A stretch of DNA of 64,000 nucleotides from contig CM055879.1 in NCBI GenBank assembly GCA_029582165.1, forward strand, positions 35,816,330-35,880,329, read 5' to 3'. Each line of letters opens with the position of its first letter. Positions within the stretch are counted from its first letter, which is position 1. The stretch is from Portulaca oleracea (taxonomy: Eukaryota; Streptophyta; Magnoliopsida; Caryophyllales; Portulacaceae). Below, piece after piece: positions 36,621-49,200 of the stretch. The translations under genes and the position numbers were made by a program. Below the pieces are notes generated by a model. It saw nothing but the letters and a program-made list of their open reading frames with translations, was not told where the DNA came from and made no database searches.

Positions 36621-37362
36621 CAAATGGAAAAGAAAAACAAGAGAATTGAATGGACACAATAGTCACAAACCTTCCAGCCCCCCCCCCCCCTTTTGGCATA
36701 CGAGAATAGAAGACATTAATAATGAAGCCATTAGTACTTGAAGTTAACCAAACAAACCAGAATAGTGAAAACACTTTGATAATGCACGCGTTATGTCTAA
36801 TCACCTCGACCTGAAGAAGGGAAGTGCTGTCAGCATTTATTGTCATAGCCTGAATGGAGGGAAAACAAGTTGACTCCGTTGCTTTGGCTTGGAAGAAGGC
36901 AGGTATTAGACATTCACACTAACTCACGCCTCTATATCTTGGACGGGGACCTCAATCACAACAAAATCTCAAAGACTATTGATCCTCGTGGAAATGGAAG
37001 CAGACTGATCCTTCTGTTCTTGCTCAATTCATTTTCAACTATGAGTTCAGTACAAAAGTAAGTCTTCTGCATCAATCTTTGTTTTTATTTTGTCATTTAT
37101 GCAAGACAGAAATACAGACAGTAAAATGACCCAAACTTTTGCCAATAAACCATCACTGATTTCTGAAAGAACTTGAGGACTTAGAAGAAGATTGTTGCTT
37201 TAGACTTTAGATTGGTTACACATTTTAAGACACAAAACAAACCAAAAAGCATCATCACAGAAGGTCTTTCGCCGACCTTAGTTCAGTAATTTGCTTCCTG
37301 TTCTAACTTGCTCCTTCAAATAAACCAACAGATAGGAGAGAAAGTACAAATTTACTTCAAAG

Positions 37363-40300
37363 ATGAAGATAAAATCAGCAGTACCTGTAACTTGCCTGAA
37401 AGTTATCTTTCCTCTGGTGGCTTCCTTGTTCTACCTGAAAGTGTTGATGGCGAACCCAAGAGCCCAGAACGTCAAAATAATCTGCGGGACCCGGGTGGAG
37501 AAGAATTCATCTTCTGAGCTCACAAATTTTGAGATAACACTGGCAAACCTCAGCAAGCAACTACAAATATCTGGGTTTGGGGAAGCAGTCTTTGGCACAT
37601 CTCCTTACACCAACTATGGCCTCACCCAATGCTTTGGAGACCTCTCTTCTCTTGACTGTGTGTTGTGCTACGCTCAAGCACAAGCTGTTCTTCCTCAGTG
37701 CTTCCACGCAACAGGGGGTCGCGTGTATCTGGATGGCTGTTTTGCAAGAATTGAGGGCTACAATTTCTATGAGGAATATTTGGGGCCAAATGACACAGTT
37801 GTTTGTGGGAGTAAAACCCGCGAGGACCAAGCATTTCGAGATGCAGCTAGGAAAGCCGTGAAGCAAGCAGTGACAAATGCACGAAACAGTAATGGGTATG
37901 CTGGGGAAAGAGTTTTAGTTTCAGGAGAGGGAAATGCATCAGCTTATGCTCTGGCTAATTGCTGGCAGAGTTTGAATGCCAGCTCTTGCCAAGCATGCTT
38001 GAGTAACGCATCATCAAGGATACTGAATTGCTTACCGAAGTCAGAGGGTCGCGTTTTGAACACAGGATGCTTTTTGAGGTATTCAGATTCCGACTTCTTG
38101 AACAGAGAAACGAAAAATGGAATTTCAAAAGGTAATACAGAGAATGTAGCTCTCCCTCCATCTCATATCTATAGTCCCTTTTAGGAAATGAATAACAGAA
38201 CATCATTTAATGCACTGTTTTATGTTGATTTGAGAGGAGAGGGAATGAAACTTAATACTATTAATGGTTAAATGGACACTAGTTTTGGGACTACAATAGA
38301 AAGAAATATGGACTATAGATATGGGATAGAGGAGTAGTTTAGTCCTATCAAAGGATTTCCATTAAAAAAACTTACGGGTGGTTTTCTGATGTTTTGTGGT
38401 TCTTCAGGTACTATACTTGTCATAATAATCAGCGTTGTCAGCTCCATCATTCTTCTGGCAGCAGGGGTAACCATAGGAATGTATTCCTGGAAGCAAAGAA
38501 CAATACAGAAGAAAAGAAGAGGTATATGACCACAATAACATCATTTCAGTTGCATTGAACATACATAAGAACTCTGGAATCCCCACCCTTCTCACGAGTT
38601 TCTGCCTTTCCTACAGCATCAAACGACACAGAGAAATTAGTACAGGTCCTTCAAGATAGCAGCTTAAACTTCAAGTATTCAACCCTCGAAAAAGCCACAG
38701 GGTCTTTTGCTGAAGCAAATAAACTTGGACAAGGAGGATTTGGCACAGTATACAAGGTAGAAGTCTCACCTACATAGAGAGCTTGTTCTTCTCAACTTAT
38801 TTTGACTGAACTTAATTGTCCGAACATATTTTGTGAACTTAGTCTGAACTTATTATGATTGCATAACTTATTTTGAAGTAAACTTATTCTTCTAAAACTA
38901 AGGTGAAGAGAGCAGGCCCTGATAAAACTTTCCTCATCTGTGGTTTCACCATCCTAAGAGCACATTGAGTCCACAAGTGAACATCGTTCATGAAACATTT
39001 TCTAACAAAGCTGTCTCATTTTGCATCAGACAAAATGCCCAATTATCTTCTCTAAAATACTTGAATTGTTTATCTGCTCATTCTCTCCAGGGAGTCCTGG
39101 CAGATGGAAGGGAGATTGCCGTCAAGAGATTATTCTTTAATAACAGGCACAGAGCAGCAGATTTCTACAACGAAGTAAACATTATCAGCAATGTGCAACA
39201 CAAAAATCTACTCAGACTATTGGGGTGCAGTTGTTCAGGGCCTGAAAGCTTTCTTGTCTATGAGTTCATGCCAAACAAGAGTCTCGATCATTTCATCTTT
39301 GGTAATTATTGTGATTCAGTCACCTACTTCTGTAGCCTGAATGAAACTTGCCTACTTTTCAACTCTACCTACTGACACGAAAGCTTTCCAATGAACATGC
39401 CCAGATGCAATGCGAGGTAGAACACTAAACTGGGTGAAAAGATATCATATAATTATTGGCACCGCTGAAGGTTTGTTTTATCTACATGAAAATGCCAATG
39501 CAAGGATCATACACAGAGACATCAAAGCAAGCAATATTCTGTTAGATTCAAGATTCCGAGCAAAAATTGCTGATTTTGGATTGGCTAGGACTTTTCAAGA
39601 CGACAAAAGCCATATCAGTACAGCAATTGCTGGCACCCTGTAAGTATCAAAACCTTTATATGAGCTACAACTTAACTTTCATGACATTGCCACCAAAGTA
39701 ACTCCAAATTTCAACTTAATTATCAATTTCTGGAAACCCCCCCCCCTGCACCAAAAAGAAAAAGAAAAACCTAATTGATACTGAGTACTGATTCGACCAT
39801 AATTTGTTAGAGGATACATGGCTCCGGAGTATCTAGCACATGGACAGTTGACAGAGAAGGCAGATGTCTACAGCTTTGGGGTACTGCTGTTAGAGATAGT
39901 CACAGGTAGACAAAATAACAGGAGTATAACTCAAGAATACTCTGACAGCTTAGTGACAACCGTGAGTTCCCTATTTCTCATTTTTCACCTCTTTGTTCTA
40001 GTAACTAAAAAGAACTATCTCCTCAGTGACCAAAATCTACCCACAGGCATGGAGGCATTTCCAACAAAAAACCATGGAAGAACTTCTAGATCCCAATTTT
40101 TTGTTACCGGATCATGGCGATGACTTCATTAAGGAAGAGGGTTTAAGAATCATGCAAATAGGGCTTCTATGCACCCAGGAGGCACCGTCACTGCGACCAT
40201 CAATGTCCAGGGTGCTGCAAATGCTGAAAAGCAAGGAAGGAAACCTTCCTTTCCCTACTTGTCCGCCTTTCATAGATGAAATAACCATGGAGCTTAAAGA

Positions 40301-40385
40301 CATTTGTGAAAATCCAAGTCACCCTTTGAAAGCAGACGCATCATCTATAGCTACTGTAACCTTCAGTTCATTCAATGGTAGGTGA
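37363..40385 (+). CDS. cysteine-rich receptor-like protein kinase, CRK3-like
   Basis: Seven exons (37363-38131, 38408-38521, 38617-38756, 39091-39301, 39405-39639, 39811-39961, 40047-40385) join to 1959 nt, giving 652 residues. The N-terminal hydrophobic stretch (about residues 8-29) acts as signal peptide. DUF26 motifs C-X8-C-X2-C are at C90/C99/C102 and C200/C209/C212. The exon 2 transmembrane helix reads [19 protein letters not shown]. The kinase has GQGGFG (333-338), Lys353, HRD (448-450) and DFG (468-470), so it is a canonical active kinase. Exons 2, 3 and 4 have the same lengths (114, 140, 211 nt) as in the CRK at 32919, which shows common descent. The sequence has diverged more than the recent flank duplications, so the pair is older than those events. 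Ligand and pathway are unknown. Confidence 0.93.
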
Positions 40386-40399
40386 GGTCACCTTGTGAG

Positions 40400-41040
40400 C
40401 CTAAGAATACATTTTTCAGTGATGGAAGTCAGAAATCCAATTCAACAGCCAGCCTGTGATCACTTCCGTAATTAGCATGGGTAGTTAACTCTACTCTTCA
40501 TCTCCTTTCTGATAGAAGAAACTCGAGTCAGGAGAACTCTTCAGGGTAGTATAAGATGATAATATTATAGGCGAGTAGTTAGCTCAGTTTTACAATTCAT
40601 ATATCTAATGCACCAGTGTACATGCAGCATTTAAGAATGTTAAAACTCACTATTTACTTCATTGATTGTGAATGTCTCCCTTTTTCTTTTTTCTCTTTCA
40701 TGTAAACCGTCAGGCAATTTCCTCAAGCTCTATTTAAAAAAAACGAAACAGATAGCAAGCAAGAAAGAAAAGATATAACAACGTTAGACACAGTTAGTAT
40801 CATTACAGTCTTGCAGGTATAAGGGCATGGGGGGACAGGCAAAGTACCAATGCAGAAGAGAAGAATGAATATAGACGGCCAAATATCAGAAATTGTGCTA
40901 CTAATGTAGGAGGAATATATGGTGATATAGATTACAGAGCCATGCAAGCTTGGAAGATATAGATATATGCATCCTAAATGGTGCATGCTAATCAAATATG
41001 TCCTTGCTCATATTCATGGAGGAAAGTACCAAGCATAATG
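40400..41040. repeat. duplicated CRK-MENG spacer, copy 1
   Basis: It matches 41850-42540: AACTCTTCAGG.TAGTATAAG, GCGAGTA, CAGCATTTAA, TAGCAAGCAAGAAAGAAAAG, ATATCAGAA and GGAAAGTACCAAGCATA occur in the same order. It is the spacer between a CRK 3' end and the MENG terminal exon. Confidence 0.82.
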
Positions 41041-41052
41041 CCACTTAAAAAT

Positions 41053-41147
41053 TTTAGCCACTAAATTTCCCATCATTCCACCAGCAATCTCATAAAATTT
41101 AGTATCAGAAAACCCAGCTGACAGAGCTAGCTATTCCAGCTCCTTGC
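41053..41147 (-). pseudogene. relic of the MENG terminal exon
   Basis: On the minus strand, after an intact acceptor (TGATGCAG), it reads GKELE-stop-LALSAGFSDTKFYE and then IAGGMMGNLVA. This matches the last exon of the methyltransferase at 42559-42659, but it has an in-frame TAG and a lost stop codon. No other MENG exon accompanies it. Confidence 0.88.
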
Positions 41148-41254
41148 CTGCATCAGAAGTGACATTTTTAGAATATGGAACAAAAAATTAGCTGCAAGCA
41201 AATCATCAAACCAGTTATTAATTGATCACCCTGAACATGACAGTGGTGTCTCCA

Positions 41255-41850
41255 AGGAAGAGGTTTTAGGAATAGTCCCAGGAAGCTACCTTCAGAGCAG
41301 TATGTAGCCACTGATGTCGAGGGTACTCAAAATGACCCAAATGTGCAAATAGGCAATAAGCCATCACCACTTTATACAATGACTTGAAGACTTCAAAGAC
41401 AAAGGATCTGCATCTTACCTCAAAATTATCTTCCCTCTATTAACTTCTTTGTTCTGCCTTAAAATGTCAATGGCAGACCCAAGAATCAAGGCCATCAAAA
41501 TAGTCTGTGGGACTCAGGTGGAGAAAGATGCAGTACCTTTCCTCTCAAATTTCATGACAGCAATGAGAACCTCAGCTACCAACTGATGATATATGGTTTA
41601 GGGAATCAGTCTCTGACTCATCTCCATAGACCAATTACGACCTTCTCAATGCTACAGAGACCTCTCTTCCCTTGACTGTGCTAGGCTCAGGCACGGACTG
41701 TTCTTCCCCAATGCTTCCCCTCAACTTGGGGCCACATAGATCTCAACCATGGAGCTGAATGGCGTTTGAGGCGATCCAACTCACCCTTAGAAAACAGATT
41801 ATCATCTATTGCTACTAAAACCGTCAGTTCACTCTAAGGTGGATAAGGTG
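41255..41850 (+). pseudogene. internally deleted CRK relic
   Basis: From about 41335 it follows the upstream region and first exon of the CRK at 37363. Shared blocks are CAAAATGACCCAAA, TATCTTCCCTCT, GTCAATGGCAGACCCAAGA and GAGACCTCTCTTC. It breaks near 41755 and resumes with the last-exon tail (ACCCTTAGAAAACAGA, then TCATCTATTGCTACT). Everything from the second DUF26 through the kinase is lost, about 2.4 kb. An extra scrap at 41255-41345 resembles another piece of the CRK last exon. Confidence 0.82.
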
Positions 41851-42540
41851 AACCTTGTGCACGTAAGCATACAAATTTCAGCGAATATAAGCCAGAAATC
41901 CAACGCAGCAGCCAGCCGGAGTTCATTTCCATAGCTGCGTGCATAGCTAGCTGGATATGGCATAAAAGAAGAGGATAGAAGATGCAGTTCCAAAAGTAGT
42001 CGCCAGTGCCTTGCCTCCTTTCTGAGATAAGGGAACTCTTCAGGATAGTATAAGTAATATTCGTGGCGGCCGGCGAGTATTTAACAGATTTTTGTAATAC
42101 ATAAATATATGTGTTTAAAGCGCAGCATTTAATAATACCCAACATTACCATTTTACTTTATTGATTGTATATCTCTGCCACCTTTGCTTGCCCTTCTCAT
42201 CCAAACCAAACCGGCAACTTCTTTAAGCCTCATTTAATCGAAAGTGAGACGCATAGCAAGCAAGAAAGAAAAGGAATATGTTATAACACTATTAGCAGTT
42301 GGGAACTTGGGATTATCCCCGTCTTGCCCATATAAGAGCAATCCAAAGCAATGTCGAAAAGAAGACAAGAACGGACAGAGATGGAAATATATCAGAAGTC
42401 ATTTGCATTGGAATAACAGGAAATATAAGGTATACAGATTACAAAGATACGAAATCTAGGAAAATATATATATCCTGTCCTAAACTATCCATGTCAAATT
42501 AGATTTGTCATTTGTCCTTGCATATATCCATGAAGGAAAG
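41850..42540. repeat. duplicated CRK-MENG spacer, copy 2
   Basis: This is the counterpart of 40400-41040, running directly into the 3' end of the intact MENG gene. Confidence 0.82.
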
Positions 42541-42558
42541 TACCAAGCATAGGGCCAG

Positions 42559-44981
42559 CTAGCGTTGAGCCACCAAAGTTCCCATCAGTCCACTGGCAAT
42601 CTCATAAAACTTGGCATTAGAAAACTCAGCCGAAAGAGCTAGCTGCTCCAGCTCCTTACCTGCATAAGAAGTAACGTTTGTGAAAATCTGAAGGAGAAAT
42701 TTAGCGGCATGCTTCAGGCAACCCCTTCAATTTTCCTCCTTTTTCTCCCTCCAGACAGTCAGATTCAACCAGATTCAAGGAGTTTTGTGCTTGGTCTTAT
42801 TTTAAATGCTAAAGTGTCAATGTGCCATACAACTTTGGCATACCCCAAGCAAGCAAGTGCATTTACAAATGAATATCAAATGTGCCCTTATTTGTCCCTT
42901 CATAAGCAACATATTAAACATCAATAACACTGCAAAGGCCTCAGACACATACTTCAGCAAGGCTGCCAACTACTAAAATAAAACCATATCCAAAATGGAG
43001 CAAAATAGAAGCACGCACCAAAATTATTCTCCAATGTCAAAGCTGTTTTAACTACTCACCAGTAAGGTACTCCTGGATTGAGCTCTTGAGATATTTATAC
43101 TCCTCAGTCAGACCATAGCGAGCAGCAGCTGGAACGACCACATTGTCTATCATCCATTCCTAGAAAAAGAAACCCAAATTATACATTTAGCATTTTAACC
43201 TTAGCCCATCAACAGCATTGGTAATCGTCTTGTAATTCGCAGAGATGACAAAAGGCAAAGATATCACACGAGTCAAATCCTACGTTCTGTGAATATACAT
43301 CAGGCAGTTATCATGACATTTCATTCAAACTGAAAACTCTAAGATCACATTCGCAGCATTCAAATCACAAGAATCATTCAGAATACAATATAATAGACAA
43401 AATTAAGTGAAAAACTTCACTAAAAAGCACTATGGAATACGGATTGTGTCTACAGCATAACCAATGCGTATGTTAAAGCTAAACCACTAGAACTGATACC
43501 TGGAACACAGTGGTAATTGGTTGTATGCTTTTATTGAAATCAAGAATCGATGCCTTGCATCCTGATAAAAAGACACCAGCCATTTAAACATAATAAGCCA
43601 AAGTTACATTTAGTCTACAACTACACATAACTTTATCAATAGAAAGGTGAAACAGAAGAGAGAACCTGGCCTGAGAACTCGAAACATCTCCTCCATAGCT
43701 CTCTTTCTATCTATTACATTCCGCAACCCATAGCCCATGGTTATGGCATTGAAATGGCCATCCGAGAACGGTAAACTAAGTGCATCTCCTTCAACCCACC
43801 TGACACATTTAGTTTTACACAAATTAAAAACTCCTTTTCCTATCCTTCCCTTCTCTTAATTCTACATAATCATCACAACAAACTAAGAAATCACATAATA
43901 TGATAATAATGCACCACCAGTCCCAAGAATTACCAGTGCTCACACTATGTTCTTGTAACAAGGGTTTGATCTTTGTTCCTGCCTACATGAAGCAACCAGT
44001 AATTGTTCCCTTGAAAAATCAAGCCCAATGACCTACAAAGGGAGAGCTTCCATGTTATCATCGTAATCATCTCAATCAAAAAGTAACACCACTTCTAAGT
44101 TCTAACATAGTGACCTCTAAATTCAGCCTTCTTAAGTTTGTTCTACGACTGAAAATCACTTATTCTCAACAAACATAGAAAATATCACATGAATCTCCAA
44201 AAATAACAATGCACCTGTCATAATCATCTCAATCAAAAAGTTACACCACTTCTAACTTAGAGGCCTCTACATTCAGACTTCTTAAGTTGTATTATATCTG
44301 AAAATCACATATTCTCAACAAACTTAGAAAAGATCACATGAATCTCCAAAAACAACAATGCACCTGTCCATCGATGCCGACTTTTTCAGACAAGAGGAAT
44401 GCCAAATCCCCGCTCCCGCAGCAAATGTCGAGCACTCTATCTCCTTTCTTCGCTCTGTTGCACCAAATTCATACAATGAAACTCAACCAAATTCAGAATT
44501 CCAAATCAAAACACTTCGATCGTCAAAATTTCCTCTAACTCAACCAAATTACATCATCGCATACATCAATCAAACTAGATTAAATTCAACACAGAGACTC
44601 AAAGATGAAGGAATGCATACCCGCTCCAGGAAACCGCCATTCGTTTCCAAACACGATGCTGTCCCAAACTCAGCAAATCATTCAACTGTTTCCCCAAAGA
44701 TTTCGAGTTTCATCACCAAATGCCACAAAACAAACATTCGATTCCAACTCTCATAAGCGAAATTCCAGCAACAAATCAAACACCAGACAGAAATCACAAA
44801 CACCGACAACAAAGGTGAGAATGCGTACGTTATCGTAGACGGGAGCAATGCGGTTAAAGAGGACCTGCCGTTCGCCGGAGGAGCACCGGACATGGAGTCT
44901 CCGGCGCCGGAGTAGCGGCGTCGCCGGCGAGGGGATGGAAGAAGAGCGGCAATTTAGTACTACTGTTGTTAATGCCGCCAT
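42559..44981 (-). CDS. MENG: 2-phytyl-1,4-naphthoquinone methyltransferase, chloroplastic
   Basis: Eight exons (44829-44981, 44621-44685, 44364-44454, 43944-44032, 43666-43799, 43500-43561, 43060-43159, 42559-42659) join to 795 nt, giving 264 residues, the usual size. The enzyme is a UbiE/MenG-family methyltransferase that makes the last methylation of phylloquinone (vitamin K1) for photosystem I in plastids. A Ser/Arg-rich transit peptide (about residues 1-33) precedes the UbiE-like LFNRIAPVYDN...LNDLLSLGQHR.WKR. S-adenosylmethionine motif I is VLDICCGSGDLAF (residues 80-92). Further motifs are VEGDALSLPFSD, MGYGLRNV.DR and RVLRPG..ASILDFNKS. The C-terminal MGTLVAQR differs slightly from the MGNLVA form still readable in the relic exon at 41053. 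Its last exon and spacer have been duplicated together with a CRK. Confidence 0.95.
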
Positions 44982-45068
44982 CTTTGGCTTATCCTATACG
45001 AATAGTCGTGTCTATTCTCCTGATTCAAGACGTGGAATTTTGGAGAGAAGAAAAATAGTAAATTTGAA

Positions 45069-45153
45069 TGGGCCTTTGCTTAAGTGGATCTCTTGGGCTA
45101 TTTGGTTTAGTCTGATACGGGCCAAATGGCTCATTAGTGATTATTACTGGGCC
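45069..45153 (-). promoter_or_regulatory. site II-like motif cluster upstream of MENG
   Basis: TGGGCC at 45069-45074, TGGGCT at 45094-45099 and TGGGCC at 45148-45153 lie 90-170 bp upstream of the ATG. Such motifs recruit TCP-type factors in many plant housekeeping promoters. The role here is inferred. Confidence 0.45.
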
Positions 45154-46254
45154 ATATTCATATAAAGAGTTTTGACGGGTAGCCCGTAGCCTAGTTGTTC
45201 TTTTTTTTTTTTTTTTTTGAGGAGTATCAACAACTTAAGTGTTGGTTTGTTTTGTTTAGTTTCGGTGATACTTGTTTATTTTGTTATATTGCTGTGTTGT
45301 ATTAGGCAATTATATACAATTTTTGTTGCAAGAGGATGACCTTTAGCCTTTTCGCGCTTTGAAATAATCGGGAACAAAAAACTCCTTTTATATCTTTTGC
45401 CAGTGCTATTAGGTTTCAAGTAGCACTGCCAAATTAAAGGAGAGAGAGAGGAACAGGTTTCGTTAGGCTCTAGCCTGATTTAGATTGAGTCGTATGCATT
45501 GATGGTCATGTAAGCAATATAATCGTTGCTTCTTGTTTAAAAAAAAGTCGTGTTGCCAAAGATTTGGGTTTGAATAAATTTAGGTTAATTAAATTCATTC
45601 CATATCAAAATTCAGGTTAATATCCAAACTAGATTTTAGGCAGAACAAATTCAGGTTGAATAAATTTTGTCGTCGCTTGTCTCAAGTCTTATGTAAGACC
45701 ATTTGTGATAACTTCTTACAAGTCATTCCTGATTTATTGGCCGCATATTCAAATTAGACATCCTATTTGATCCAATGGGCTAACCCATTACACATGCTCA
45801 CATGTTGACCATTGAATCAATGGGCTAACCCATTACACATGCACCCATGTATACCATTGAATCAAACCGAATGTCCCATTTGAATATGGGGCCAATAAAT
45901 GCTACCCATAAATAATGGATCCAATAAAATCTAAACAATCTGAATCCAATGAATATAGATCAAATCTGGATATGGATTCATATAATTCACATTGAATATG
46001 AATCTCGACAAATCTGATCCAGATTCGACCCATCGCCATCCCTATTGATAGTTAACCTCATCTTAGTACTTCAGAAACTGGCCATTCTATTTATGTGGGT
46101 GCACAAGTACTACATGGGGGGTTTTTTATACGATGCAATGATAATACAAGAGAGCGAGCTAGCTCTTCCATATTGCAAAATCAATAATTGCAGAATATAC
46201 AAGAGCAGCCAGAAATAAATCAGGTGAGGAATAAATATAATCCATCATCCTAAT
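45154..46254. other. intergenic, MENG upstream region to the KNOX 3' end
   Basis: It holds a T-run near 45200-45220, a foldback segment (45733-45906), and a hAT-like right end reading CATCGCCATCCCTA near 46028-46041. No gene is seen. Confidence 0.5.
45733..45906. repeat. small foldback segment with an internal direct repeat
   Basis: ATTTATTGGCC.CATATTCAAA near 45734 recurs inverted near 45880-45900. Between the arms, ATGGGCTAACCCATTACACA occurs twice (about 45775 and 45824). Confidence 0.65.
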
Positions 46255-49200
46255 TTAAGTATCATTTGTCAAGTACTGTCTAGAAAGATTATCCATGAGA
46301 GCAAATTGCAGGTCCTCCGATGGCTTCCAATGCCGCTTTCTTTGGTTTATAAACCAATTATTGATTTGCCTCTGATCAAGCCCTGTCGTTTCAGCTAGAG
46401 CAATTTTATCGGCTTCCTGCGAATCAAATACAAAAGCAACCATGAAAAAAGAACACTTCAAACAACAATAAAAACCTCCAATGTACGTCCTCCTTTCATA
46501 AGGTTTAAAAAAATCTAAATGTAGACAGTCTTATCTCGGCAAATATCACTTGTTATAGGGGAGAGAGACACATATATGCATTGCATATCCATGCACTGGA
46601 CAAGATATCATCCATATTTTTCCAGTGACGGATCTAGACTTCGAAATCATGGGTTTCCATTTAACAATAATAACTATTATGTCTTTTCCATCTGGGCTTT
46701 CAGATCCCTCATTTGTTACCTCCGATTATTTCTTTCTTTCCCTGTCATCAACTTGAGTGGTTGAGTGTGAAGAAAATTGGAAGCACAAGTGGAAACGAGC
46801 CTTTTTTGGGGTGACCATTTACCACATCCATATATTTTTCCTTCCTAGTCAATATAGGTTGCTTAAATTTTTTTTCTTGAGCTAGGGGTGTCTGGTGTCC
46901 ATGGACACCCCTAAACAAGCCCCAGATCCGCCTATGTTTTTCCCAATATGTAGCTCTACTAATTTTCAAGTAAATCATCGTTATAAATCAATCTAACCGA
47001 TCGAGCTACCCAGCAAGTAACGCTACAAAGTCATATCAAGAAACTGTATTGAAGATAAAACCAAGCTAGCCTTTATATTATCAAGTTCTTGATTCTTGAA
47101 TTAGATCGAAGGGCCTAATTAATCACCACAGAACCCAGAGTTCAATCAAACCGATCAAAACTGATGAACACTGGATTATTAAATTTAGAGTGACATACAT
47201 ATATGAAATAAAACCCGACTTACAGTGGGGTAAGGCCATTTATAGTGAGTACGCCACCAGTCAAAAAGGGTTTGAGTTGCTTCCTTGGGTAGTTTGCCTT
47301 TCTTCTTCTTCTTAGAAAATTCGAGCCTAAGGCCGCTTATATGACTCCCAAATCTACGAAGCAGCTGATCCTTTAGATCACGGTCTTCATCCTTCTGTAC
47401 ATCTACCTCCTCGCTGCATTCCTCATCTGATGACACTGCTGCTTCCTCTGCCAAAACAATATGTTTTAAGTTTGAGAGATGGGATTATTTACCGGATGTC
47501 CGATGCAAGTTTAGAGCCAATGACTCAAGTGCTAGCATGACCTTTTTTACCTAGTAGATTGGGAAAATTTGAGAACCCGATCTCTTCACCTTATTTTCTT
47601 TTCAGAATAAGTTAAGGTCGTAACAAGTTCACAAAATTTGAGAAAAGTAAATTCTGAATAAGTTTAGTTAATAAGTTGAGAATATACAAAAAGTTCTCAC
47701 AAAGGCTCAAAATAAGTTGAGTCATATTGAGAATAAGCTAAAGAGAAAATGTCCGCAGTTAGTGCTGGAAACATTCAGTCCATGTAAATTTGGTTTGGTT
47801 GAATTTGGTCATTGTCAATTTGGACAAGAAATTGGTGTCCAGACCCGGTTTTTTCAGGGTCTCCAAACAGAGATAAATTTGGGTCAAAATCGGGTTCGGA
47901 CAACAGAAAAAAGAAAAATATTATCTCCGAATGTTTGGTCAGTTCGTTCAATGTCGAAATCGGATTCAAACCAAGTCGGTTTTTGTTTCAAAGTCGGACA
48001 AGTTCGGGGATTCAGATAGGATCACATTTTGCCAACGCTACCTGTAGTTTACAAGCAACTGAAGCATGTAGCAAAGGCCTACAAGTGCAATATGCTAAAG
48101 AACTGACATTAAAACTTGTGTAGAGAGTAGAGACAAACACCTTAACCAATTCAATATCCTGACCTTCACAAATCACAACAAAAAAAGGAAGAGGGGGGCC
48201 TGAAAATATCCCCCAAGAAAACGAGGAAAGAACTGAAAAAGAATAAATAAAGAAGAAAACAAAAGAAAGGAGTTTAATGTCCAGTCATTCCAAATTCAAG
48301 ATGGACAAGACGGTTCAGACAGTAAAAAGAAAATGCAATAATCAGCAACAGCAGCAAAATAAAGAACTGTCAAACAAAATTTTTTAAAAAGATGGCAGTG
48401 AAATGCCCGCAAGGCATGCTGCTGTTGCAGGCTCCTCCCACCCTCTCCCCTAGGGCCCCTCATTCCTCAAATGCATTCCTAAACAAATATGATACAAATA
48501 CATAATCTAATTATTTATCCCTTTTTTTCTCATAATTGATAATTCCAAATATTACCACACAGGCCATGCTCTTTAAATTTTTAAGTAAATTTTTAATATC
48601 TTATTTACCTTTACTTATTCTTTGTTTGGATTGCGATTATGGAGGGGAAGGGGAAGTATATTAATAATATTCTTTACCCTTGTTTAGAAAAATAAATAGG
48701 AGGAGAGGGGAGGGAAACAATTTACTTCAATTGCCCTACATTAACCCCCTTTTCATTAGCTCCCAACATGAGAGTTAACGAATGGAAGGACAACTCATTA
48801 TATATTTAAAAAATAACATTATTTATATAATAACTAAATCATTTTCCCTCCCTCCCTTTTCTAATCTAAACACAAAAATTAACATTTCTTACTCGTCATT
48901 CCCCTTCACTTATAATCCAAACAAAATAGAAATAAGTCCCCTTCCCTCCTCCCCTCTAATAACCAAACATACTCTTGCATTATATATTTAATAAATAATG
49001 TAATTGATGTGACTTACCTTAACCACAAATCCACAATACTTTATTAAAAATCATAAAATATATATTTAAAAATCCATGTATTTAAGTGACATGACTGATG
49101 TAATTTAAGGTAATTTACCTTACCTACCCTACTTTCCACTTATCTTACTTGTCTGTATTTACCTTACCTACTATACCTTTTATGTAACAATGAAAATAGC

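Noticed and set aside
36870..37061. 63-codon frame upstream of the second CRK
   Set aside because: No recognisable domain or splice partner, and it is not needed for the CRK, whose signal peptide starts at 37363.
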